Notes: generated by a model not told the origin, from the letters alone. 64,000 bases of DNA from Rhodococcus jostii RHA1 (GCF_000014565.1 NC_008268.1:1129001-1193000); one strand, 5' to 3'; numbered from the stretch's first letter, positions 41,729-50,784 are shown. Numbers and translations: made by a program.

Positions 41729-41836
41729 CACTTCGCCTCCAAAACCCCGGTGCAACCACCCCGCCGGGCGTAGTCAGGTCGTGAGTTCGGGGGCCGGCGA
41801 TGCTCGCTTCCCTCGAGCATCGCCGGATCCCCGCTA

Positions 41837-41852
41837 TCGAACATCTGTTCGA
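41837..41852. promoter_or_regulatory. LexA (SOS) box, exact actinobacterial consensus
   Basis: TCGAAC-ATCT-GTTCGA fits the mycobacterial LexA operator TCGAAC-N4-GTTCGA at all twelve specified positions. It lies in the 169-bp gap between the HEPN gene (minus) and the GNAT-crtO operon (plus). On the minus strand it falls between TTGAAT (41861-41856) and GATAGC (41838-41833), spaced 17 bp, so repression of the HEPN gene is the simplest reading. For the plus strand it is centred 53 bp before the GNAT start, also compatible with control. Confidence 0.72.
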
Positions 41853-41897
41853 CCTATTCAATATAGCTGGACCCACCGACACGTCGTCAAGAGAAAG

Positions 41898-42509
41898 GTG
41901 AGACCGGTCGACACGAACGCTGACCAGACTCCGCTCGTGGTCGAACTCTCGGCCACCGAGTTCCGCGACCGCCTGCACGAGGCGCTGTCGATCTACGTCG
42001 CCGCCATGGGCTATCCCCACGGCACCGAATACCACCGGGCGCCGATGTGGAACGAGCACCTGCAGCGATCGGGGTGGCGGGGCGTCGGCGCGCTCGTCCC
42101 GGCCGGTGACGGATCCACCGACAACGCGGCCGCCCGCCTCGTCGCCGTCGCCTACGGCTACCGCGGGGCGCCCGAACAGTGGTGGCACCAGCAGGTCCGT
42201 TCGGGTCTGCGCCACACGGGGTGGACCCGGGACCAGATCGACGTGATCCTCGGCAACTACTTCGAACTCACCGAACTCCACGTCCACCCGGACGCCCAGG
42301 GACACCGGCTCGGCGAGACCCTGCTCCTCCGCCTCCTCGAACGCAGGCCCGAACGCGGGGTGCTGCTCTCCACCCCCGAAGTGGCGGACGAGGACAACCG
42401 CGCCTGGCGGCTGTATCGCCGCCTCGGCTTCAGAGATGTCCTGCGCCACTTCCGATTCGCCGGGGACAACCGGCCGTTCGCGGTGCTGGGACGCGGGCTT
42501 CCCCTGTGA
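41898..42509 (+). CDS. GNAT family N-acetyltransferase (Rv2170-like)
   Basis: The 203-residue protein has the acetyl-CoA-binding region ELTELHVHPDAQGHRLGETLLLRLLE (about 122-147), with the Q/R-x-x-G-x-G/A type loop as QGHRLG. The ending WRLYRRLGFRDVLRHFRF is the GNAT beta-alpha-beta close. The substrate is unknown. It starts at GTG 41898, with AGAGAAAG immediately upstream; more distant in-frame codons run antisense through the HEPN gene. Its TGA overlaps the crtO GTG (GTGA), making it the first gene of the crtO-cruF-lppM-cruG operon. Confidence 0.85.
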   Translation: MRPVDTNADQTPLVVELSATEFRDRLHEALSIYVAAMGYPHGTEYHRAPMWNEHLQRSGWRGVGALVPAGDGSTDNAAARLVAVAYGYRGAPEQWWHQQVRSGLRHTGWTRDQIDVILGNYFELTELHVHPDAQGHRLGETLLLRLLERRPERGVLLSTPEVADEDNRAWRLYRRLGFRDVLRHFRFAGDNRPFAVLGRGLPL

Positions 42510-44080
42510 TCGACGCGGTGGTGGTGGGGTCGGGACACAACGCCCTCGTGTCGGCGTGTTACCTCGCGCGATCCGGGTGGTCGGTCGAGGTGATCGAACG
42601 CGACACCGTGCTCGGCGGCGCGGTGTCCACGGTGGAACGCTTCCCCGGGTACAAGGTCGACCGCGGGTCGTCCGCGCACATCATGGTCCGTCACACGGGG
42701 ATCGTCGAGGAACTCGATCTCGGCGCGCACGGACTGCGGTACCTCGACTGCGATCCGTGGGCGTTCGCCCCCGCCCCGGCGGGTTCGGATCGGCCGGGCA
42801 TCGTGTTCCGCCGCAGCCTGGATGCGACGTGCCGGTCCATCGAGGAGTCGTGCGGCGCCGCGGATGCCGACGCGTACCGCCGGTTCGTGGCGGTGTGGGG
42901 TCCGCGCAGCACACGGGTCATGCGCGCGTTCTCGAATCCGCCGACCGGGCCCGCGCTGCTCTCGTCGTTCTGGGGGCTCGACACGGGCGGCGGCGGTAGC
43001 GACCTCTCCCGGCAGTTCCTCGGTTCCGGCGATGCGCTGCTCGACGAGTACTTCGACGACGAGCGTCTCAAGGCGGCCCTCGCATGGTTCGGCGCCCAGT
43101 CCGGTCCGCCGATGTCGGAGCCGGGGACGGCGCCGATGGTCGGATTCGCGGCGTTGATGCACACCATTCCGCCCGGCCGTGCCGTCGGCGGCAGCGGAGC
43201 CCTGACCGCGGCCCTCGCCGCGAGGCTGCGGGCCGACTCCGGGACCGTCTCGCTCGGCGACGCGGCGGTCTCGTTGAGCCGCGACGGCGACTCCTGGACG
43301 ACGCGGACGGCGTCCGGCCGGGAGATCCGCTCACGGGCGGTGATCGCGGGCTGTCACGTGCTGACCACGCTCGGCCTGCTCGAGCGCGGCGGGTACGACG
43401 CACAGACCCTCGACCGGTGGCGTCGCCGGATCCGCGTCGGCCCGGGGATCGGGATGGTGGTGCGGCTGGCCACCGACGCCCTCCCCGCCTATCCGAGTGC
43501 GCCCGACGCCTCGGTCACCCACGGGCTCCAGCTGCTGGTCTCGGATCGCGCGCACCTGCGGCTCGCGCACGGCGCGGCCCTCGCCGGGGAACTCCCGCCG
43601 CGGCCCGCGGTGCTGGGAATGAGCTTCAGTGGCCTCGACCCCACCATCGCACCCGAGGGCAGGCACCAGGTGACCCTGTGGTCGCAGTGGCAGCCGTACC
43701 GGCTGAGCGGCGGCCGGCGCTGGAGCGACCTCGCCGGACCGGAGGCCGATCGGATCGTCGCCGAGATCGACGCGCTGGCTCCCGGTTTCGGTGAGTCCGT
43801 CCTCGACCGGCACGTGCAGTCGCCGCAGGACCTCGAAGACGAGATGGGGTTGCTCGGCGGCAACGTCATGCACGTGGAGATGTCGCTGGACCAGATGATG
43901 ATGTGGCGTCCCCTCCCCGAACTGTCCGGGCACCGGGTGCCGGGTGCCGACCGCCTGTACCTCACCGGCGCCTCCACCCACCCGGGCGGCGGGGTGTCCG
44001 GGGCGAGCGGTCGCAGCGCCGCACGCATCGCGCTCCACGACGACCGGCGGGGCCTGGGACGCCTGCGACGCCGGCGATGA
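42506..44080 (+). CDS. crtO: CrtO-type beta/gamma-carotene ketolase (FAD-dependent)
   Basis: The 524-residue flavoprotein belongs to the CrtI-like amine oxidase superfamily. It has the N-terminal dinucleotide fold AVVVGSGHNALVSACYLARSG (positions about 4-24) with ERDTVLGGAVSTVERFPGYK. The C-terminal FAD motif is LYLTGASTHPGGGVSGASGRSAA. This N-terminus, with KVDRGSSAHIMVRHTGI and MSEPGTAPMVGF, closely recalls the R. erythropolis CrtO ketolase, which adds a 4-keto group to carotene rings. It starts at GTG 42506, overlapping the GNAT stop, and overlaps cruF at its end. A related desaturase is the main alternative. Confidence 0.85.
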   Translation: MIDAVVVGSGHNALVSACYLARSGWSVEVIERDTVLGGAVSTVERFPGYKVDRGSSAHIMVRHTGIVEELDLGAHGLRYLDCDPWAFAPAPAGSDRPGIVFRRSLDATCRSIEESCGAADADAYRRFVAVWGPRSTRVMRAFSNPPTGPALLSSFWGLDTGGGGSDLSRQFLGSGDALLDEYFDDERLKAALAWFGAQSGPPMSEPGTAPMVGFAALMHTIPPGRAVGGSGALTAALAARLRADSGTVSLGDAAVSLSRDGDSWTTRTASGREIRSRAVIAGCHVLTTLGLLERGGYDAQTLDRWRRRIRVGPGIGMVVRLATDALPAYPSAPDASVTHGLQLLVSDRAHLRLAHGAALAGELPPRPAVLGMSFSGLDPTIAPEGRHQVTLWSQWQPYRLSGGRRWSDLAGPEADRIVAEIDALAPGFGESVLDRHVQSPQDLEDEMGLLGGNVMHVEMSLDQMMMWRPLPELSGHRVPGADRLYLTGASTHPGGGVSGASGRSAARIALHDDRRGLGRLRRRR

Positions 44081-44889
44081 CCTCCCGCCTGCCCCTGATC
44101 CTCGCGTGCGCGGCGGTCGCGGCGCAGATCGTCTACCCGCTGGTGCACGGCGGGATCCGCGACGTGGTCACCGTGCTCGTCGTCGCGCTGCTGGCCGCGG
44201 CGTCCGTCACCCATGCGGCGGTGACCCGGGGTGCCCGCTGGACGGTGGGACTGGTGGTCGTCACCGCGGGGCTCGGTCTGTGCTCCGAGGTCGTGGGCAC
44301 GGCCACCGGCTTCCCCTACGGCTGCTACGACTACAGCGTCGACCGTCTCGGGCCGGCACTCGCGGGGGTGCCTCTGGTGGTGCCGTTCGCGTGGACGGCC
44401 GGGTTCTATCCGGTGTGGTGCGTGGCGTCCGTACTCGCGCGGGGTCCGCGTCGACGGCTGACGCGGATCGCGCTGACGACGATCGGTGTGGTCGGCTGGG
44501 ACCTGTACCTCGACCCGCAGATGGTCGCGGACGGGCAGTGGCACTGGTGTGTCACCGATGCCGGCCTGCCCGGTATCGAGCACATTCCGTTGACCAACTA
44601 CGCCGGGTGGTTCGTCGTCGCGGCCGTGATGGCCATCGCCGTGGACCGCATCGACCGTCGACTGGACGCCGGGCACCGGCACCGTGACGGTGTCCCGATC
44701 GGGTTGTTCCTGTGGACGTGGCTCGGTTCGGCGCTGGCCCATTCGGTGTTCCTGGGTGCTCCCGAGTTGCGGTATTCGGCGATCTACGGGTGGTTGGCGA
44801 TGGGAATCCTGGGAGTTCCGCTGCTCGTGTCGCTGCTTCGGCCGCGCGTCCGGCGACCCGGGACCCACGACACGCACCCTCACACCTGA
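44077..44889 (+). CDS. cruF: CruF-type carotenoid 1',2'-hydratase (DUF422 membrane protein)
   Basis: The 270-residue protein has about seven to eight transmembrane helices. The DUF422/CruF blocks seen are EVVGTATGFPYGCYDYS, VPFAWTAGFYPVW, WDLYLDPQMVADGQWHW and HIPLTNYAGWFVVAAVM. The characterised cyanobacterial CruF adds water across the 1',2' double bond of gamma-carotene, and the haloarchaeal homologue does the same on bisanhydrobacterioruberin. It overlaps crtO by four bases (ATGA) and precedes the lppM-cruG pair. The predicted product is a hydroxylated acyclic end ready for glycosylation. Confidence 0.87.
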   Translation: MTSRLPLILACAAVAAQIVYPLVHGGIRDVVTVLVVALLAAASVTHAAVTRGARWTVGLVVVTAGLGLCSEVVGTATGFPYGCYDYSVDRLGPALAGVPLVVPFAWTAGFYPVWCVASVLARGPRRRLTRIALTTIGVVGWDLYLDPQMVADGQWHWCVTDAGLPGIEHIPLTNYAGWFVVAAVMAIAVDRIDRRLDAGHRHRDGVPIGLFLWTWLGSALAHSVFLGAPELRYSAIYGWLAMGILGVPLLVSLLRPRVRRPGTHDTHPHT

Positions 44890-44920
44890 CACCGATCCAC
44901 TCCCCTGGCACGATACGACT

Positions 44921-45634
44921 GTGCAGCCGCCCTCAGTTCCGACCTCGACCCGCTCGCGGAGGGCTTTGTCCCTCGCGGCCCTCGGCCTCCTCCTCGTGCC
45001 CCTCCTCGCGGGATGCCTGCGGGTTCAGGTGTCGATGGGGGTGTCCGCCGACGACCGGGTCTCCGGCCAGATCGTGGCCGCCGCCGTGCCGGCGAACGAT
45101 CAGGACAAGGGCCCGCAACTCACTCCGCCCGACTCGCTGTCGGGCAAGGTGCGCGTCCAGGAGTACAAGAAGGACGGGTACGTCGGCAGCCAGGCGTTCT
45201 TCAGCGACCTGACGTTCGGCGACGTGCAGCAGCTCGGCACCATGTCGGAGCAGGCCAACGGAAGTTTCCAGATCTCGCTCCAGCGGACCGGCGACCTCGT
45301 GACCCTCGACGGGAAGGCCGATCTCAGTTCGGTCCCCGCGCAGGGCACGGACGTGCAGTTCACGATTGCCTTCCCGGCGCGCGTCGCCACCACCAACGGC
45401 ACCCGTGAGGGCGACTCGATCGTGTCGTGGAAACTTCCCGCCGGCGACACCTCGACGATCCGCGCCGAGGTGCGTTACTCGGACCCGAGCACCCGTAGCT
45501 TCGCGGGCTGGGCGGGCATCATGGCCGGTGTGACGCTGGGCGTCGCCGTGATCGTCGGTGCGCTGGCCTGGTTGGCCCGCAACAGGGATCCGGTGATCGG
45601 CAGCGGTCGCGCACGGGACCACTCGGAGGTGTGA
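44921..45634 (+). CDS. lppM: LppM-like lipoprotein
   Basis: The 237-residue lipoprotein has a signal peptide with the lipobox LLAGC (cysteine about residue 28). A beta-rich domain starting LRVQVSMGVSADDRVSG follows, then a C-terminal transmembrane helix (about 199-220, GWAGIMAGVTLGVAVIVGALAWL) and a short charged tail. This lipid-anchor-plus-TM layout and the DDRVSGQIVAA block match LppM (Rv2171). The mycobacterial LppM is surface-associated and its domain resembles lipid-binding folds. Unusually it lies inside a carotenoid operon, and its stop overlaps the glycosyltransferase start (GTGA). The gene starts at GTG 44921. Confidence 0.86.
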   Translation: MQPPSVPTSTRSRRALSLAALGLLLVPLLAGCLRVQVSMGVSADDRVSGQIVAAAVPANDQDKGPQLTPPDSLSGKVRVQEYKKDGYVGSQAFFSDLTFGDVQQLGTMSEQANGSFQISLQRTGDLVTLDGKADLSSVPAQGTDVQFTIAFPARVATTNGTREGDSIVSWKLPAGDTSTIRAEVRYSDPSTRSFAGWAGIMAGVTLGVAVIVGALAWLARNRDPVIGSGRARDHSEV

Positions 45635-46791
45635 CCTCTCGCCCGATCGAGCGGGTCGTCCGGGTCGGCTCCCTGATCTCGGTTCTCGGTCTCGCCACCA
45701 GCGTCGCCAACCTGTGCCGCGCCCCGCGGCTCCCGGCGGCGGCCCGCCCGGTCACCGAACCCGTCACCGTCTGCATTCCGGCCCGGGACGAGCGTGACCG
45801 GCTGCCGGACCTGATCGGCGACCTGCGCGAACAGCGAGGGGTCGACGATCTGCGGGTGTTCGTCTACGACGACGGCTCCACGGACGGGACCGCCGAGGTC
45901 GCGGACGCCGCGAGCGGCGCGGACCCCCGCTTCTCCGTGATGCGGGGAACCGCGGAACCGCCGCCGGGCTGGGTGGGCAAACCCGCAGCCTGCCACCGGG
46001 TGAGTGAGCACGCCTTCGCCCGGGGCCGCGGTGACGGGGGGATACTCGTGTTCCTCGACGCCGATGTGCGGTTGCGTCCGGGCGCCCTGAACGCCGCGTG
46101 CGCCGCGCTGCGCGAGTCCGGGGCCGCGCTGGTCTGCCCGTGGCCGTTCCAGCAGGCGGGGTCGGTGACCGAGGGGCTGGTGCAGCCGCTGCTCGCGTGG
46201 TCGTGGGCGGCGACGCTGCCGATCCGCGTGGCCGACCGGTCGCGGCGCCCGTCGACGGCGGTGGCCTGCGGGCAGTTCATGGTGTTCGATTCCGCCGCGT
46301 ACCGCAGGGTCGGGGGTCACCGGGCCGTCGTGGACAGCGTGACGGAAGACCTCGACATCGCGCGACTGCTCCGCACTCGGGGTCACGCGACCACACTGGT
46401 CGTGGCCGGCCGGTCGGCGTCGTGCCGGATGTACGAGGACGCGGGCGCGCTGCGCCGCGGTTACGACCGCTGGCTGTGGACGGCATTCGGCTCCCGCCTC
46501 GGCGCCGCGGCGGTCCTCGGTGCGGCGAATGTGGCGTTCGTCGCGCCGCCGGTCGCGTTCGCGGCCGGACGGGGACGCGTGCGCCGGTGGGGGGCAGTGG
46601 GGTATCTCGCGGCCACGACGTCCCGGCTGTGCGCCCGGGCACTCGAACGCGGTGACCGCCTCACCGCCGCCGACGTCGCAGGCGCGGTCGCACACCCGCT
46701 GTCCGTCGCCGCGGTGACGGCACTGACGGTGTCGTCACATCGCAGTCACCACCGCGGGCGCACCCGGTGGAAGGGGCGGAGCCTCAGCTGA
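45631..46791 (+). CDS. cruG: GT2 glycosyltransferase, CruG-like (carotenoid glycosylation)
   Basis: The 386-residue protein has the GT2 catalytic fold: VTVCIPARDERDRL, VYDDGSTDGT (nucleotide-binding aspartates), FLDADVRLRPGA (DxD-like) and DSVTEDLDIARLLRTRG (ED motif). Hydrophobic segments lie at the N-terminus and in the C-terminal 110 residues, so it is membrane-bound. Its pairing with cruF matches the cruF-cruG pair of cyanobacteria, where CruG glycosylates the hydroxyl made by CruF. Rhodococci are known to make glucosylated keto-carotenoids. The gene ends inside the convergent metF-like gene (8-bp tail overlap). The sugar donor is unknown. Confidence 0.8.
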   Translation: MTSRPIERVVRVGSLISVLGLATSVANLCRAPRLPAAARPVTEPVTVCIPARDERDRLPDLIGDLREQRGVDDLRVFVYDDGSTDGTAEVADAASGADPRFSVMRGTAEPPPGWVGKPAACHRVSEHAFARGRGDGGILVFLDADVRLRPGALNAACAALRESGAALVCPWPFQQAGSVTEGLVQPLLAWSWAATLPIRVADRSRRPSTAVACGQFMVFDSAAYRRVGGHRAVVDSVTEDLDIARLLRTRGHATTLVVAGRSASCRMYEDAGALRRGYDRWLWTAFGSRLGAAAVLGAANVAFVAPPVAFAAGRGRVRRWGAVGYLAATTSRLCARALERGDRLTAADVAGAVAHPLSVAAVTALTVSSHRSHHRGRTRWKGRSLS

Positions 46792-47791
46792 CCCGCGCCG
46801 GGGTGACCGGGGCGGGATCCGCCACACCCGAACCGACCTTGTCGCCGAGCCTGGCAAGCACCTCGCTCGTGGCGCGCGCGAAGTTGAGGGTGATGAAGTG
46901 CAGGCCGGGTGCCCCCTCCGCGATGAGGCGTTCGCTCATCTCGGTGGCGACGTCGATGCCGATCTCGCGCACGGCGGCGCGGTTCTCCTCGGGACCGTCC
47001 CCGGCGGCCGTGGCGAGACGCTTCTCGAGGTGCGCCGGGAGACGCGATCCCGACAGTTCGAGCACGCGGCGGACCGACCGCAGCGACGTGATCGGCATGA
47101 TCTCGGGGATGATCGGCTTGGCGCCCTGTTCGGGGTCGTACGCCGACACCCGGTCGCGCAGTCGCAGGTAGTCGTCGACGTCGAAGAACATCTGGGTGAT
47201 CGAGTACTCGGCACCTGCCCGCAACTTCGACACCAGGTACCGGGTGTCGTGCGCGAGATCGGGTGCCCGGTAGTGGCCTTCCGGGAACGAGGCGACGCCG
47301 ACGTGGAAGTCGCCGAGGTCGCGGACGAGCCGCACGAGGTCCTCGGCGTACTCGACGCCGTCCGGATGCTTCTCCCACTCGCCCAGCGGGTCACCGGGCG
47401 GGTCGCCGCGCAGGACCAGGATGTTGCTGATTCCGCGGTCGGCGTAGGCACCGACCATCGACCGCAGTTCGTCGACACTGTGCGACACGGCCGTGAGGTG
47501 CGCGACCGGCAGGAGGGTGGTCTCCTCGGCGAGCTGACCGGTGACGCGGACCGTGCGGTCGCGCGTCGACCCGCCCGCGCCGTAGGTCATGGACACGAAG
47601 GCCGGACCCATCCGCTCGAACTCCCGGACGGCACGCCACAGACGAGCCTCGGCGGCCTCGTCACGCGGCGGCGAGAACTCGACGGAAAAGGGGACCCGGC
47701 CGTCGCTGGACGACCGGATCCGGTCGACGATGGACGGAGTGCGGGTTACCCAACCTTCGCTGGCCCGCCCCCTGACGGAATCGAATGTCAC
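46784..47791 (-). CDS. Methylenetetrahydrofolate reductase family protein (Rv2172c-like)
   Basis: The 335-residue TIM-barrel protein has the MTHFR landmarks VEFSPPRDEAAE (with the catalytic glutamate), FVSMTYGAGGSTRDRT, NILVLRGDPPGDP, and GAEYSITQMFFDVDDYLRLRDR. It should reduce 5,10-methylene-THF to 5-methyl-THF for methionine synthesis. The M. tuberculosis counterpart by position is Rv2172c. It is read from GTG 47791, whose upstream site (GGACGG) is weak. It is convergent with cruG, overlapping its end by 8 bp, and divergent from the GGPP synthase. Confidence 0.88.
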   Translation of the reverse strand: MTFDSVRGRASEGWVTRTPSIVDRIRSSSDGRVPFSVEFSPPRDEAAEARLWRAVREFERMGPAFVSMTYGAGGSTRDRTVRVTGQLAEETTLLPVAHLTAVSHSVDELRSMVGAYADRGISNILVLRGDPPGDPLGEWEKHPDGVEYAEDLVRLVRDLGDFHVGVASFPEGHYRAPDLAHDTRYLVSKLRAGAEYSITQMFFDVDDYLRLRDRVSAYDPEQGAKPIIPEIMPITSLRSVRRVLELSGSRLPAHLEKRLATAAGDGPEENRAAVREIGIDVATEMSERLIAEGAPGLHFITLNFARATSEVLARLGDKVGSGVADPAPVTPARVS

Positions 47792-47940
47792 CCGTCCAGC
47801 ATAGGTAGTGCCCGGGGCATTGCACCCACTGCGTCTGCGCGGGCGGCGGGAGCCGGGAATCCGGCCACCCGGGAGGGCGCCCACTATGGTGGTGTCGACG
47901 CCTGTCGCCGGTCTCGGCGCGCACGCGAGAATTCGATCCT

Positions 47941-47945
47941 GGAGG
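47941..47945 (+). promoter_or_regulatory. Ribosome binding site that fixes a CTG start
   Basis: GGAGG lies five bases (CAACA) before CTG 47951. No ATG, GTG or TTG occurs in this frame within about 60 codons upstream. The next in-frame GTG would remove about 30 residues of the conserved N-terminus. This site therefore points to CTG as the initiator of the prenyl synthase. Confidence 0.65.
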
Positions 47946-47950
47946 CAACA

Positions 47951-49036
47951 CTGTCCGTTGGAACGCGCCCCGCCGCCCTCGCGGCCGAGGTCGAAAATGC
48001 GCTTCGCGACTTCTTCACCAGCCGGCAGGACCTCGTCGACTCCGTGGGTGGTGGTTACCGCGAGGCCGTGACCACGCTCGAAGACTTCGTCTTGCGCGGA
48101 GGCAAGCGGGTCCGCCCGGCCTTCGCGTGGACCGGTTGGGTCGGGGCGGGTGGCGACGCTCGTGGCCCCGACGCCGGACCCGTGCTCCGCGCCTGCTCCG
48201 CGCTGGAACTGGTTCAGGCCTGCGCGCTGGTCCACGACGACATCATCGACGCGTCCACGACGCGTCGCGGGTTCCCGACCGTCCACGTCGAGTTCGCGGA
48301 ACAGCACCGCGCCGGGGCGTGGAGCGGTGATTCCGCTCACTTCGGCGAGGGCGTCGCGATCCTCCTCGGCGATCTCGCGCTGGCCTGGGCCGACGACATG
48401 ATCCGCGAATCCGGAATCACCCCGGACGCGTCGGCCCGCATCTCCCCCGTCTGGTCCGCGATGCGCACCGAGGTGCTCGGCGGGCAGTTCCTCGACATCA
48501 GCAACGAGGCCCGGGCGGACGAGTCGATCGTCGCCGCCATGAAGGTGAATCGGTACAAGACGGCCGCGTACACCATCGAGCGGCCCCTACACCTCGGTGC
48601 GGCGCTCGCAGGCGCCGACGACACCCTGGTCTCGGCGTACCGCCGATTCGGCACCGACATCGGTATCGCCTTCCAGCTCCGCGACGACCTGCTCGGCGTG
48701 TTCGGCGATCCGGCCGTGACGGGGAAGCCCTCCGGCGACGACCTGCGGGCGGGCAAGCGCACCGTCCTGTTCGCAATGTCGCTGCAGCGCGCCGACGCCG
48801 AAGACCCCGCGGCGGCCGCGCTCCTCCGCGAGGGCATCGGCACCGACCTGTCAGATTCGGACGTGGACACCCTCCGGACCACGATCACGTCCCTCGGCGC
48901 GGTCGCGGACGTGGAGAAGCAGATCGAGGAACTCGTCGGGAACGCGCTGTCGACGCTGGCGGCGAGCACCGCCACTACCGAGGCGAAGCAGCAGCTCACC
49001 GAGATGGCCGTCGCCGCGACGCGCCGCGACTACTGA
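47951..49036 (+). CDS. idsA2: Geranylgeranyl diphosphate synthase (IdsA2/CrtE-like), CTG start
   Basis: The 361-residue all-trans polyprenyl diphosphate synthase has [13 protein letters not shown] (substrate-binding Lys and Arg). The first aspartate motif is DDIID (96-100), the second DDLLGVFGD (245-253), with the family lysines in [14 protein letters not shown] and AGKRTVLF. It condenses isopentenyl diphosphate units and, next to crtI and crtB, most likely supplies GGPP for carotenoids. The position matches Rv2173 (IdsA2). Start at CTG 47951 is argued from GGAGG 5 nt upstream and the absence of other starts. Product chain length is not proven by sequence. Confidence 0.92.
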   Translation: MSVGTRPAALAAEVENALRDFFTSRQDLVDSVGGGYREAVTTLEDFVLRGGKRVRPAFAWTGWVGAGGDARGPDAGPVLRACSALELVQACALVHDDIIDASTTRRGFPTVHVEFAEQHRAGAWSGDSAHFGEGVAILLGDLALAWADDMIRESGITPDASARISPVWSAMRTEVLGGQFLDISNEARADESIVAAMKVNRYKTAAYTIERPLHLGAALAGADDTLVSAYRRFGTDIGIAFQLRDDLLGVFGDPAVTGKPSGDDLRAGKRTVLFAMSLQRADAEDPAAAALLREGIGTDLSDSDVDTLRTTITSLGAVADVEKQIEELVGNALSTLAASTATTEAKQQLTEMAVAATRRDY

Positions 49037-49046
49037 GGGTCCGGGG

Positions 49047-50672
49047 ATGGCCCGCGCGCTCCGGACGGTTCCCGGCCGCACCGATCACGTCGTGGTCGTC
49101 GGCGCGGGTCTAGCGGGTCTCTCGGCCGCTCTGCACCTCGCCGGATCGGGCAGGCGTGTCACCGTCCTCGAACGGGACTCGTCGCCGGGCGGCCGGGTCG
49201 GCACCTACCGTGGTCCCGGCTACGACATCGACAACGGTGCCACCGTCCTCACGATGCCCGAACTGGTCGGCGAGGCCCTCGCCGCCGTCGGCGCGGATTT
49301 CGCGTCCACCCGGCCGCCGCTTGTCCTGGAACGGCTGGCGCCGGCGTATCACGCACGGTTCGCCGACGGGTCCTCACTCGACGTGCACTCCGATCCCGAC
49401 GCGATGGTCGCCGAGGTCAGCCGGGTGTGCGGGCCGGAGGAGTCGGCGAGGTATCTGCGGCTGCGGCGCTGGCTCGGCCGGATCTTCGACGCCGAGTACC
49501 ACCGGTTCATGGATGCGAACTTCGACTCGCCGCTGGATCTCGTCTCATCCCCGGCGGCCGCGCGGGATCTGCTGACGCTCACCGCCCTGGGCGGGTTCGG
49601 CAGGCTCGGCGCCCGCGTCGACCGTACGATCACCGATCCGAGACTCCGCCGGATCTTCACGTTCCAGGCCCTGTACGCGGGGGTCGCGCCCGCCGACGCC
49701 CTCGCGGTGTACGGCGCGATCGCCCACATGGACACCTCGCTCGGCGTCTACTTCCCGCGCGGCGGGATGCGCTCGATCGCGCTCGCCCTCGCCGACGCCC
49801 TCTCCACAGCGGGCGGCGAGATCCGGTTCGACACCGAGGTCGCGGCACTCGAGCGAAGCGGCGACCGCGTCGGCACCGTCGTCACGGCGGCGGGTGACCG
49901 CGTCGACTGCGACGCGCTGGTCCTCACCCCGGACACCGCCGTCGTCGACGCACTGCTCCGCCCGGTGACACGCCGGACCCCCCGGCGGGTGCGGGTGTCG
50001 CCGTCCGCCGTGGTCCTGCACGGGACCGTCCCCACCGCGGTCGCCTCCCAGTGGGCCGCCCAACGACACCACACCATCGATTTCGGTCACGCGTGGAAGC
50101 GGACGTTCGCGGAGATCACCGCCCGCGCGGGGCGCGGACGGCTGATGACGGACCCGTCGCTGCTGATCACCCGGCCCGCCCTGTCGGATCCGGGCCTCGC
50201 CCTGGACCGCGCTGGGATTCCCTCGGAACCGCTGTCGGTGCTCGCGCCCTGCCCGAACCTGCACAGCGCACCGCTGGAGTGGTCGTCGCTGACCGGCCCG
50301 TACGTGAACGAACTGCTGCGCGAACTCGAGACGCGCGGGTACCGCGGGATCGCGGAGCATTTCACGATCGACCGCGTCGACACCCCCCTCACCTGGCTCG
50401 GCAAGGGCATGGCGGCGGGCAGCCCCTTCGCGGCGGCGCACGTGTTCCGGCAGACCGGGCCGTTCCGGCGCCCCAACCTGGTCAGGGGCCTGGACAACGT
50501 CGTGCTCGCCGGTTCCGGCACCGTCCCGGGTGTCGGAGTTCCGACCGTCCTGCTGTCGGGGAAGCTGGCGGCCGCCCGCATCACCGGGCCCACCGCAGCT
50601 CGAAGCGCGGAAAGACACACCGGAGCACGAAGTGCGGAAAGACACACGGAAGCATCAAGTGCGGGAGGATAG
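49047..50672 (+). CDS. crtI: Phytoene desaturase
   Basis: The 541-residue flavoprotein has the N-terminal FAD fold [20 protein letters not shown] and [15 protein letters not shown] (about 14-55). It has [21 protein letters not shown] in the middle and the C-terminal CrtI signature [21 protein letters not shown]. It introduces the double bonds that turn phytoene into lycopene. The ATG lies 10 bp after the GGPP synthase stop, so the two are one unit. The last 25 residues or so are an oddity: a tandem ARSAERHT repeat that is not part of the enzyme fold (see the repeat at 50598-50667). Confidence 0.93.
   Translation: MARALRTVPGRTDHVVVVGAGLAGLSAALHLAGSGRRVTVLERDSSPGGRVGTYRGPGYDIDNGATVLTMPELVGEALAAVGADFASTRPPLVLERLAPAYHARFADGSSLDVHSDPDAMVAEVSRVCGPEESARYLRLRRWLGRIFDAEYHRFMDANFDSPLDLVSSPAAARDLLTLTALGGFGRLGARVDRTITDPRLRRIFTFQALYAGVAPADALAVYGAIAHMDTSLGVYFPRGGMRSIALALADALSTAGGEIRFDTEVAALERSGDRVGTVVTAAGDRVDCDALVLTPDTAVVDALLRPVTRRTPRRVRVSPSAVVLHGTVPTAVASQWAAQRHHTIDFGHAWKRTFAEITARAGRGRLMTDPSLLITRPALSDPGLALDRAGIPSEPLSVLAPCPNLHSAPLEWSSLTGPYVNELLRELETRGYRGIAEHFTIDRVDTPLTWLGKGMAAGSPFAAAHVFRQTGPFRRPNLVRGLDNVVLAGSGTVPGVGVPTVLLSGKLAAARITGPTAARSAERHTGARSAERHTEASSAGG
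50598..50667 (+). repeat. 27-bp tandem repeat in the 3' end of crtI
   Basis: Two nearly identical 27-bp units (50598-50624 and 50625-50651) and the start of a third (from 50652) share a core CGAAG(C/T)GCGGAAAGACACAC. In frame they read [24 protein letters not shown]. The array ends at the crtI stop. It looks like a local duplication that extends the C-terminus. Confidence 0.8.
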
Positions 50673-50784
50673 GGCGAGGCGTGGCGGGAACTGGTGCCGA
50701 CAGCAATTAAACTGGGTCCTCGACCATGCGATGCGCACGCCGACGACCGCAACCGAACTCACCTCGGGGGAGGAATCTGCACTC

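Noticed and set aside
46898..47950. Upstream extension of the GGPP synthase frame
   Set aside because: It is antisense to the metF-like gene and has no prenyl synthase homology; the real protein begins near the GGAGG-CTG at 47941-47953.
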